Positions 25,195 to 32,900 of a stretch of 35,841 bases of DNA are shown here, one piece after another. A program made the translations under genes and the position numbers. Numbering within the stretch: the first letter of the stretch is position 1; each line of letters begins with the position of its first letter. Origin of the DNA: Bacteroidota bacterium (GTDB taxonomy: Bacteria > Bacteroidota > Bacteroidia > UBA8524); the NCBI GenBank assembly GCA_006226545.1, contig SBGR01000006.1, positions 82,930 to 118,770 on the forward strand, written 5' to 3'. The notes beneath the pieces are model-generated. The model did no database searches. It worked only from the letters and a program-made list of their open reading frames with translations, and was not told the DNA's origin.

Positions 25195-26867
25195 ACGGTG
25201 AAGGTTGAGCCTTTGTCTTCCTTGCTCTCTACCTCGATTCTTCCGTTGTTCAATTCCACAAAATGCTTCACAACAGATAGGCCAATGCCGGTTCCAATTT
25301 CTTCGTTGGTGCCAGCTGTGCGGATTTCATTGTTCTCAAAGATTTTCTTCATCATCTTGGTAGAGATGCCCCTCCCTTCATCTTGAATTTTCAAGGCCAC
25401 TTCATCAGAAAACTGACTCAATGAAATGCTGATTTTACCGGCTTTACTGGAGAATTTAATGGCATTGCTTAAGAGGTTACGCAAAACCAAACGGAACATT
25501 TCAAGGTCGGCAAAAATGCGGTCTTCGTCGTTCACCTCTACAATGAAGATTAGCGATTTCTGGCGGATTGCCGGTTCATACAAACGTTGCACTCGGCTAA
25601 TTTCCGATCCTAAGTTGATTTGTTCTTTGCGCACTTCCAATTGAAGCACCTGTGATTTAATCCAAACCAAAAGGTTGTCGAGTAATTGTCCGGTTTGCTC
25701 AATGCGCACACTCAAATCGCGGAAAATGATATCCAGCTGATCTTTGTCTACCCCATCCATCATCACCAAATCCAGGGTACTCTGCAAGGTGGCTACCGGA
25801 GCGCGTAAATCGTGCGATAACACAGACAGCAAACGGTCTTTCAACATATTGGTGTCTTTCAGCATCAACTCACTTTCGCGCAATTTCTTCCGCTGGCGGT
25901 ACATGCGCACCAAGATGATAATGGTAACGATAAACAAGACACCCAAAGCAGCCATCATGGTGATGGTTAGTCGTATTACTTTATTCTTACCGCTAATTTG
26001 TTCTTCTTTTAGCTCAATGCGGTAGTTCTCAACAATTTCTGAAATCTCTCTTTCGCGACTCTCTTTGTAAAGGGTATCGTAATAAATGCGGAATAGACGC
26101 TCGTATTCCCAGGCTTTTTGGTAGTCTTGAAATCCTTCTCCGTAGATAAGCGATAATTGTCCGCATGCCGCCGACATATACGACATTACATCGTACTTGC
26201 GGGCATACTCCAGCGAAAGCTGGGCATAATACAGGGCGCTATCGTATTGTTTTGTATAGCGATAGGCTAACGCGAAGTTATTGTAGAGGTAAGGGAAATC
26301 TTGCTCTAAGTTTGACTCTTTACCAAGGGCTACGGCCTCGTACAAAACCGGAAACGCCGCAGCAAAATCCTTGCGGTTATTGTAAAGGTAACTTGCCTCT
26401 AGAATCAGGTTATTGTATAAGATTTCTTTGAAACCATTGTCGCGACAGATTTTGATAGAACTGCGCAAATAGGTCTTCATTTCAAGTGTATCTGTCCACT
26501 GAAGGTAAACCGCTGCCTTCCTATTTTTGGTATACGCTAAACCGTAATCGTTTGATATCTGATTAAACAAGCGCTCTGCTTCATTGAGGTACTTGAGCGC
26601 ATAGGGTTTATTGTTGGAAGCCCTGTTTACTTCGCCCAATAAGCGATAGGTTTCCGCCAAGTACTCCAAATTATTCTTTTCATTCGCGTCTTTCAGTGCT
26701 GAAAAGAATATGTTGCCCGCCATTTCATAATCGCCGCTGTAGTAAACCCGGTATCCACTATCTAAGAGCGCGTACTTCTTGTACATGGGTTCTTGGGCCT
26801 GAACCACAAGACTTAAACTGAGAAAACTAAGGCTAAGAAGAATTTTGGAGGTGCTGGTTCGGAGCAT
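25176..26867 (-). CDS. Tetratricopeptide-repeat sensor histidine kinase
   Basis: A 563-residue inner-membrane sensor kinase. The signal peptide (to about VVQA|QEP, residue 24) is followed by a periplasmic helical region of TPR-like repeats (about 30-270; YNNFALAYRYTKQYDSALYY is a clear one), a coiled segment, one membrane helix (about 299-321) and a cytoplasmic kinase core. The H-box is LSVLSHDLRAPVATLQ with the phosphorylated H352. The N-box is LRNLLSNAIKFS, G1 is QDEGRGIS, and G2 is GTGIGLSVV. There is no receiver or DNA-binding domain and no response regulator in the window, so its partner is elsewhere. It starts 6 bases after the cysteine desulfurase stop, so it is probably co-transcribed with efp. 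The signal it senses is unknown. Confidence 0.92.
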   Translation of the reverse strand: MLRTSTSKILLSLSFLSLSLVVQAQEPMYKKYALLDSGYRVYYSGDYEMAGNIFFSALKDANEKNNLEYLAETYRLLGEVNRASNNKPYALKYLNEAERLFNQISNDYGLAYTKNRKAAVYLQWTDTLEMKTYLRSSIKICRDNGFKEILYNNLILEASYLYNNRKDFAAAFPVLYEAVALGKESNLEQDFPYLYNNFALAYRYTKQYDSALYYAQLSLEYARKYDVMSYMSAACGQLSLIYGEGFQDYQKAWEYERLFRIYYDTLYKESREREISEIVENYRIELKEEQISGKNKVIRLTITMMAALGVLFIVTIIILVRMYRQRKKLRESELMLKDTNMLKDRLLSVLSHDLRAPVATLQSTLDLVMMDGVDKDQLDIIFRDLSVRIEQTGQLLDNLLVWIKSQVLQLEVRKEQINLGSEISRVQRLYEPAIRQKSLIFIVEVNDEDRIFADLEMFRLVLRNLLSNAIKFSSKAGKISISLSQFSDEVALKIQDEGRGISTKMMKKIFENNEIRTAGTNEEIGTGIGLSVVKHFVELNNGRIEVESKEDKGSTFTVYFPKS

Positions 26868-26873
26868 GTTTGA

Positions 26874-28004
26874 TTAGGCTTGGTGCATTTCTTTCAATTT
26901 CGCCACCACATAATCAATCTCCTCACGTGTATTGTATTTGGAAAAGGAGAAGCGAATATTCGCTCTACCAGGCTCAACACCAATGGCACCTAAAACGTGT
27001 GATCCCACATCCGAGCCGCTGGAACAGGCGCTACCTCCTGAGGCAGAAATACCTTCAATGTCTAACTTAAACAGCATCATCTCAGAAAACGCCGATGGTG
27101 GAAAAGATACATTCAGCACCGTGTACAAAGAGCGACCTTCCGTATCGCCATTGAATTTAATGCCAGGTACCTCCGCCTTTAGACGTTCCATCATATACGA
27201 CTTCAGTCCTTGGATATGTTCTTGTTTCTGATCCAAGCTAGCGTAGGCTAAGTCTAAGGCTTTTGCTAAGCCTAAGATTCCATAAACGTTTTCTGTACCG
27301 GCACGCATGTTTCGTTCTTGCGAACCACCGGTGATATAAGGTTTAAGCTTGTTTCTATTGCTGATGTAGATAAATCCAACGCCCTTCGGACCATTAAATT
27401 TATGTGCTGCAGCCGCGAGGAAATCCACTTTGGTTTCTTGCAAGTCGAAACGGTAATGCCCCATGGTTTGCACCGTATCACTGTGAAACAAGGCTCCGTA
27501 TTGCTGGGTTAATTGTGCTACCGCATCCAGGTCAAGCAGGTTTCCAATTTCATTGTTGGCATGCATCAAAGAAACCAAGGTCTTTTTATCGCTCGACTTA
27601 AGCAAGGATTCTAGGTCAACTAAGTCTACATGACCGTCTGCCTTCAATTTCACCAAGTCGAATTGAATTTTTCCTTTTTTGGCAAGTTCTTCCGCAGTGT
27701 GCAAAACTGCATGGTGTTCGATAGGTGAACTGATAATTCGCTCTATACCTAAATCCTCCACACTGCAACGAATCACCATATTATCGGCCTCGGTGCCGCC
27801 AGAAGTAAAGAAGATTTCAGCCGGCGTAACATTAAGGTGTTTTGCTACTGATTTACGTGCTTCTTCAATTAAGGTTCTTACTTCTCTTCCGTGGGAATGG
27901 ATGGAAGAAGGGTTACCATAATGGTTTTTCATGGCCTCTGTAATCACATCCAAGACTTCAGGAGCCATGGGCGTGGTTGCGGCATTATCGAGGTAAACTT
28001 TCAT
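26874..28004 (-). CDS. Cysteine desulfurase (NifS/IscS class)
   Basis: A 376-residue PLP enzyme that takes sulfur from cysteine for Fe-S clusters, thio-tRNA or other uses. I start at the ATG at 28004 because the product then begins with the family hallmark MKVYLDNAATTPMAPEV; the 35 extra residues of the longer frame overlap the agmatinase gene and look non-native. PLP is bound by K202 in AAAAHKFNGPKGVGF. The substrate and cofactor residues include the SGGTEADN motif (68-75), H97/H98 and the RAGTEN segment. The catalytic persulfide cysteine is C327 in the mobile loop ASGGSACSSGSD, which has the long loop of class I (NifS/IscS). No iscU, scaffold or tRNA-thiolation gene is adjacent. It is third in the efp transcription unit, 11 bases after the agmatinase stop. 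Confidence 0.93.
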   Translation of the reverse strand: MKVYLDNAATTPMAPEVLDVITEAMKNHYGNPSSIHSHGREVRTLIEEARKSVAKHLNVTPAEIFFTSGGTEADNMVIRCSVEDLGIERIISSPIEHHAVLHTAEELAKKGKIQFDLVKLKADGHVDLVDLESLLKSSDKKTLVSLMHANNEIGNLLDLDAVAQLTQQYGALFHSDTVQTMGHYRFDLQETKVDFLAAAAHKFNGPKGVGFIYISNRNKLKPYITGGSQERNMRAGTENVYGILGLAKALDLAYASLDQKQEHIQGLKSYMMERLKAEVPGIKFNGDTEGRSLYTVLNVSFPPSAFSEMMLFKLDIEGISASGGSACSSGSDVGSHVLGAIGVEPGRANIRFSFSKYNTREEIDYVVAKLKEMHQA

Positions 28005-28015
28005 TGCGTTTGATT

Positions 28016-28906
28016 TCAGTGGTTTGATAGGGAAATATAACCCATTAAGCGATAAAGCAATTTCGCTAGGGTAAATTCTGACAGGATGCTGCCTTCCATG
28101 GGGGCGCATTCTACAATGTCAAAGCCAACAACTTTTTTTCTTTCGCAGGTTGTTTTGAGCAATTGCATGGTTTCTTCCCAGAATAAGCCGTTCGGTTCAG
28201 CTGTTCCAACAGCCGGCATGATGGCAGGATCTAAGCCGTCTGCATCAATGGTGATGTACACTTCATCGCTCAGGTGATCTACCAGTTCATTGATCCAATT
28301 TGGATTACGTCGCACTTGGTGGGCATAAACCGTATGGATATTGGCACTGCTTTTAATCAACTCTGCTTCTTCAATGCACTGGGCTCTGATTCCGGCCTGA
28401 CCAATTTTGAGTCCCAAATCATTCACACGAGCCATCACAGATGCATGCGAATACGGGTTGCCTTGGTAAGCCTGGCGTAAATCAGAATGGGCATCAATCT
28501 GCAATACACTCAGATTCGGGTATTTCTTTAGGTGTGCTTTCACAAAACCAAAAGTAACGGTATGCTCAGCACCTAGGGAGATCACAAATTTGTTATCGTT
28601 CAATAACTTGGTGGTCTCTGCTTCAATTAAATCCACCGCATCGGCATCTACTTTTCCATCGAAGTTCATGGCTTCTAGTGTGCAGATTCCACCTTTGCGG
28701 AAAGTCTCTTGATCCAATTCCTCATCGTAAAACTCCACGAAATGGGAAGCTTCTAAAATAGCAGCTGGACCTTTTTCAGATCCGGCTAAGTAACTGGAAG
28801 TATGCTCATAAGGAGCAGATTGAATCACGTATTTGCTTTGCTCATAAGAGCACAGCGCTTCCTCCTCGATGCCAAGGAAGTTTGAGTCAGCGTTTAAGCC
28901 TTTCAT
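28016..28906 (-). CDS. speB: Agmatinase (ureohydrolase/arginase family)
   Basis: A 296-residue cytoplasmic binuclear manganese enzyme, expected to convert agmatine to putrescine and urea. The metal ligands are all visible: H115 (SLGAEHTVT, where the family usually has GGEH/GGDH), D138-A-H140-S-D142 (QIDAHSDLR) and D221-A-D223 (ITIDADGLDP). The substrate-recognition loop is PAVGTAEPNGL (usually PGTGTPEPGG), which keeps the Glu (E237) that pairs with the guanidinium. These small changes are within family variation, but a different guanidino substrate such as guanidinobutyrate cannot be excluded. The gene starts 5 bases after the efp stop. It suggests a polyamine link to the operon; no arginine decarboxylase gene is in the window. 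Confidence 0.88.
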   Translation of the reverse strand: MKGLNADSNFLGIEEEALCSYEQSKYVIQSAPYEHTSSYLAGSEKGPAAILEASHFVEFYDEELDQETFRKGGICTLEAMNFDGKVDADAVDLIEAETTKLLNDNKFVISLGAEHTVTFGFVKAHLKKYPNLSVLQIDAHSDLRQAYQGNPYSHASVMARVNDLGLKIGQAGIRAQCIEEAELIKSSANIHTVYAHQVRRNPNWINELVDHLSDEVYITIDADGLDPAIMPAVGTAEPNGLFWEETMQLLKTTCERKKVVGFDIVECAPMEGSILSEFTLAKLLYRLMGYISLSNH

Positions 28907-28911
28907 GGATT

Positions 28912-29472
28912 TTATTTTACTCTTTCCAAGTAAGTACCTGTATTCGGATCTACTTTGATCATCTCTCCAATGTTGATGAACAAAGGAACCTGTACCTCAG
29001 CACCTGTTTCAACCGTTGCAGGCTTCAAGGTATTGGTTGCAGTATCGCCTTTAACACCCGGTTCAGTATAGGTAACTTCCAATTCAACAGAACCCGGAAC
29101 GGTAGCACTTACCGGAGTTTCACTTTCAAAAGCAATGATCACAGTCATGCCTTCTTTCATGTATTTGGCTGCGTTAGCAAAGAATTGCTCTTCCACGTAA
29201 ATCTGATCGAAGGTCTCATTGTCCATGCAAACAAAGCTGTTTCCATCTTTGTATAAGAACTGTAATTCGCGGGTTTCCACACGCGCTACATCGATGTTTT
29301 CACCTGAGCGAAAGCGGTTTTCTGCCAGTTTACCGGATTTAACATTTCGCATTTTTGCTTGGTAAAATGCGCGAAGGTTACCCGGTGTACGGTGTTGCCA
29401 TTCGATAATTTGTACCAATTCACCATTGTAGCGAATAAATGATCCTACGTTTACGTCTGAAGTAGTTGCCAT
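28912..29472 (-). CDS. efp: Translation elongation factor P, with unusual tip loop
   Basis: A 186-residue factor that binds between the P and E sites and relieves stalling at polyproline. I start at the ATG at 29472 (MATTSDVNVGSFIRYNGELV); an in-frame ATG at 29490 lies inside the promoter -7 box. Three domains are present: the KOW-like N-domain (1-64), the OB domain (about 65-126; RVETRELQFLYKDG, FVCMDNETFDQI) and the C-terminal OB domain with the EF-P signature EVTYTEPGVKGDTATNTLKP and PLFINIGEMIKVD. The conserved tip loop, PGKGQAF in E. coli with modified K34, is here PGNLRAF, so Asn32 sits at the modified position and Arg34 two residues later. No epmA/epmB, earP or ymfI-like modification gene is nearby. 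It is the first gene of the efp-speB-desulfurase-kinase unit. Confidence 0.95.
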   Translation of the reverse strand: MATTSDVNVGSFIRYNGELVQIIEWQHRTPGNLRAFYQAKMRNVKSGKLAENRFRSGENIDVARVETRELQFLYKDGNSFVCMDNETFDQIYVEEQFFANAAKYMKEGMTVIIAFESETPVSATVPGSVELEVTYTEPGVKGDTATNTLKPATVETGAEVQVPLFINIGEMIKVDPNTGTYLERVK

Positions 29473-29487
29473 AAAAACAATTTTCGG

Positions 29488-29518
29488 CAAATATACTTTT
29501 CAGCGAGACCATTGCAAA
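29488..29518 (-). promoter_or_regulatory. Promoter of the efp operon
   Basis: On the minus strand: TTTG (complement of 29515-29518), a 19-base spacer, and TATATTTG (complement of 29488-29495). This is a perfect match to the Bacteroidota TTTG / TAnnTTTG promoter pattern. The ATG at 29472 follows after 15 bases. It is the only clear promoter for the four genes down to 25176. Confidence 0.85.
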
Positions 29519-29575
29519 GTCCGAATCCATGCAGCTAAAAATTAAGACAGATTACACTTTGGGATAAATGTCACA

Positions 29576-29604
29576 TTGTGCAAGTCTATTTTTTTCTAAA
29601 TTCG
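29576..29604 (+). promoter_or_regulatory. Promoter of the metal-efflux operon
   Basis: TTG at 29576-29578, an 18-base spacer and TAAATTCG at 29597-29604 (one mismatch from TAnnTTTG). The GTG start at 29610 follows 5 bases later. A small palindrome, CACATTGTG (29572-29580), covers the -33 box and could be an operator. The boxes support GTG 29610 over the upstream ATG at 29568, which would precede the promoter. Confidence 0.5.
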
Positions 29605-29609
29605 TTGCT

Positions 29610-29921
29610 GTGAAATTCATCACGGGCATATTCGCTATTTACCTCATGCTGCTGGCCATTGTGCCGTGCACAGATACGCATAGCGATTTAGGTCACGAGG
29701 ATGAAACGTCTTGGCATATTACCGACCAAGACCAACACAACCATGGCGACGAATCTTGTTCGCCGTTTTGCACCTGTCAGTGCTGTTCCGTTCACGTTAC
29801 CTTTAGCCACTTTAATGGCCCCGTTGTTTTGCAGCTGGCTATGGAAGATGTGCTCTTTCCTGCAGCTATAGGTACTCCGGAGAAAGCTGATGTACCATTT
29901 TGGCAACCGCCTAAGGTCTGA
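29610..29921 (+). CDS. Small exported Cys/His-rich protein, DUF6660-like, of the metal-efflux operon
   Basis: A 103-residue protein. I choose GTG at 29610 because it lies 5 bases after the promoter -7 box and opens directly into a signal-like segment (KFITGIFAIYLMLLAIVPC); an ATG at 29568 would add 14 residues and lie upstream of the promoter. After the hydrophobic segment comes a cluster of possible metal ligands: C20, H24, H29, H36, H43, H45, C50, C54, C56, C58 and C59 (HNHGDESCSPFCTCQCC). Less polar sequence follows (FNGPVVLQLAMEDVLF). It resembles the short DUF6660 proteins often found beside CzcA/CusA pumps in Bacteroidota; that family name is from memory. It is probably a periplasmic or membrane-anchored metal binder or metallochaperone that feeds the pump 48 bases downstream; this role is inferred. 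Confidence 0.72.
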   Translation: MKFITGIFAIYLMLLAIVPCTDTHSDLGHEDETSWHITDQDQHNHGDESCSPFCTCQCCSVHVTFSHFNGPVVLQLAMEDVLFPAAIGTPEKADVPFWQPPKV

Positions 29922-29955
29922 GTCGCTACTCCCGACTTTCTTATTTAAGACCTTA
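29912..29955. repeat. Nested inverted repeat between the small metal-binding gene and the pump gene
   Basis: Outer arms are 8 bases, TAAGGTCT (29912-29919) and AGACCTTA (29948-29955). Inner arms are 5 bases, AGTCG (29921-29925) and CGACT (29933-29937), around a 7-base loop. The structure covers the first gene's stop codon and ends 13 bases before the pump ATG. No T-run follows, so it is not a standard terminator. It could stabilise or divide the operon mRNA or occlude initiation. Confidence 0.55.
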
Positions 29956-29968
29956 ATAAATACATTAC

Positions 29969-32900
29969 ATGTTAAACAAAATCATCAAGTTCTCGATTGA
30001 GAACAAGTTGATGGTAGCACTCATGACCTTGGCTTTGGTCATTTGGGGGACATATTCCTTATACCATCTTCCCATCGATGCTGTACCTGACATCACCAAT
30101 AACCAGGTACAGGTTATTACCCGTGCTCCTTCCCAGAGCGCAGAAGACATTGAAAGGCTGGTAACCTTTCCGTTAGAGCAACAACTCTCTACCCTTCCAC
30201 TCAAAGAAGAGATTCGGAGTATGTCGCGTTTCGGACTCTCCGTAATCACCGTCGTTTTTGAAGAGGGAACCGACATTTACTGGGCTCGCCAACAGGTATC
30301 TGAACGCCTGCAACAAATCAGTGGTGAAATTCCGCCCGATTTAGGCATTCCTGAAATGGCGCCTGTATCTACCGGGTTGGGTGAAATTTACCAATACGTA
30401 TTAAAGGTAGACTCGGCTTACCGGGATAGCTTCGACCTGATGGAGTTACGTTCCATCCAAGATTGGATTGTTCGTCGTCAATTACTCGGATTGGAAGGAG
30501 TTGCCGATGTGAGCAGCTTTGGAGGCAAACTGAAGCAATACGAAGTAGCCATTCGTCCCGAAGCATTGCAGAGCTTCCACATGTCGGTTACCGAAATATT
30601 TGATGCCCTCCAGCGCAATAACGCCAATACCGGCGGTGCCTATATCGATAAATCGCCACAGGCCTATTTCATTCGCACCGAAGGACTTTTAAGCTCTTTG
30701 GATGATGTTCGCTCTATTCCCATTAAGCTGAAGGAAGACGGACTTCCAATCTATATCCGGGATGTGGCCACTGTGCAATTCGGCTATGCCAACCGCTACG
30801 GCGCCCTCACCTACAATGCCGAAGGTGAAAGCGTGGGAGCCATTGTGATGATGCTCAAAGGCGAAAACTCCAATGCCGTTGTAAACAGGGTGAAATCAAA
30901 AATCAGTGAAATTGAAAAGACCCTACCTAAAGGTGTACATATTGAAGCATTTTTAGACCGCAGCGACTTGGTTAACCGGGCTATTTCTACGGTTAAAACC
31001 AATTTAATGGAAGGTGCCCTTATTGTTATTTTGGTACTGGTGCTCTTTCTCGGCAACCTGCGTGCAGGCCTGCTCGTGGCTTCTGTTATTCCCTTAGCGC
31101 TCCTCTTTGCCATTTCCATGATGCAGCTTTTTGGTGTATCCGGTAATTTGATGAGTTTGGGTGCCATCGACTTCGGATTGGTGGTGGATGGTGCAGTAAT
31201 TATCGTTGAGGCCACCATGCACCACTTGGGTTTACGCAAATGGAGCGGTAAGATGAGTCGGAAGGAAATGGACGAAGAAGTCTTTAACTCAGCTTCTAAA
31301 ATTCGGAATTCCGCCGCCTTTGGTGAGATCATTATCCTTATCGTTTACTTGCCAATCCTAGCTTTGGTTGGCGTGGAAGGCAAGATGTTCAAGCCGATGG
31401 CGCAAACCGTTTCTTTTGCCATCTTGGGTGCATTCCTCCTATCGCTTACCTATGTCCCAATGCTTTCTTCTGTATTGCTGAGCAGAAAGCAACCGAAAGA
31501 AACCTTAACCGATAGAATCATGGCAAAGCTTCAATTAGCCTATGGCAGATTGCTTGCTCACGTATTAAAAGTAAAAGCTTGGGTGATTGGAACTGCCATT
31601 GCCCTCTTTGCAATCTCTTTGGTTCTTTTCCTCCGTATGGGTGGTGAATTTATTCCAACCTTGGAAGAAGGGGATTTTGCATTGGAAGTTCGACTGCTAC
31701 CCGGTAGTAGTTTAGAGAAAACCACGCGGGTGAGTTTGGATGCTGCAGAGCTGTTGCTTCGCAAATTCCCGGATGAAATTGCTAAGGTTATTGGCAAAGT
31801 GGGAACTTCTGAAATTCCTACCGACCCCATGCCGCTTGAAGCTTGCGACCTTATGGTCATTTTAAAACCGCAAGATCAATGGACACAAGCCTCCACGCAG
31901 AATGGACTAGCCGAATTGATGCAGGAAGAGCTTGCCCTTTTTGCCGGCGTCAACTTCGGATTTCAACAACCCATTCAAATGCGTTTCAATGAGCTCATGA
32001 CCGGAGTTAAGCAAGACGTGGCAGTGAAGATTTTTGGCCACGACTTAAAAACCTTAAGCAGCTTAGCCAAGCAAACCGGTGCCCTAGCCTCTTCTGTAGA
32101 AGGTGTTCAAGACATCTACGTTGAGGAAGTGGATGGAATCAGTCAAATTGTAATCAAAGTAAATCGCTTAGCACTATCGCGATACGGCTTGTCTGTGCAG
32201 GAAGTAAATACCTTAATTGAAAGCACCTTGGCCGGTAAGATCGCCGGACTCGTATACGAAGGAGAAAAGCGCTTTGATTTAACCGTTCGTTTAGACAAAT
32301 CGCGCCGTCAAAGCATTAACGATATTGAATCGCTGTTTTTGCATGGAATGAACGGTGTAGCCGTACCGCTATCTGCCGTCGCCACAATTGACGAAGTGGC
32401 CAGTCCAAATCAAATTCAAAGGGAAAATGCAGCCCGGCGAATTGTGGTAGGTTTCAACGTGCGTAACCGTGATGTACAGAGTGTTGTGGAAGAAATACAA
32501 GCTAAAATGAATGAGAAAATCGAGTTCCCTTCCGGGTATTATCCAGCATTTGGCGGACAGTTTGAAAACCTACAGGAGGCCCAAGCCCGTTTGTCTATCG
32601 CGGTTCCTATCGCGCTAGCTCTCATTCTGCTTTTACTTTATTTAAGCTTCTCCAGCATCAGCCACGCTTTACTCATTTTTAGCTCCATCCCAATGGCAGC
32701 CATTGGTGGTGTATTTGCGCTTTACCTGCGCGATATGCCCTTTAGTATTTCAGCAGGTGTTGGCTTTATCGCCTTATTCGGAGTAGCTGTTTTAAACGGT
32801 ATCGTACTGATTGCCGAATACCGCCACAGGCAAAAAGAAGATCCAAATCAGTCGTTATTAGATTTGATTATCTCCGGTAGTCAAACCCGTATTAGACCCG

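Noticed and set aside
28005..28109. Longer start for the cysteine desulfurase
   Set aside because: The extra 35 residues overlap the agmatinase gene end and precede the family N-terminus MKVYLDNAATT.
29572..29580. Palindrome CACATTGTG as a metal-regulator operator
   Set aside because: Nine bases only. It overlaps the -33 box, which is suggestive, but no regulator gene is adjacent, so I did not list it as a separate feature.
29568..29609. Upstream ATG start for the small metal-binding protein
   Set aside because: It would add 14 residues before the signal segment and lies upstream of the -7 box, whereas GTG 29610 is placed just after it.
30811..31332. A 173-residue minus-strand open frame opposite the RND pump
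   Set aside because: The forward frame has unmistakable RND motifs across the same bases. The antisense product is low-complexity in Ser/Thr/Ile/Lys and matches nothing I know.
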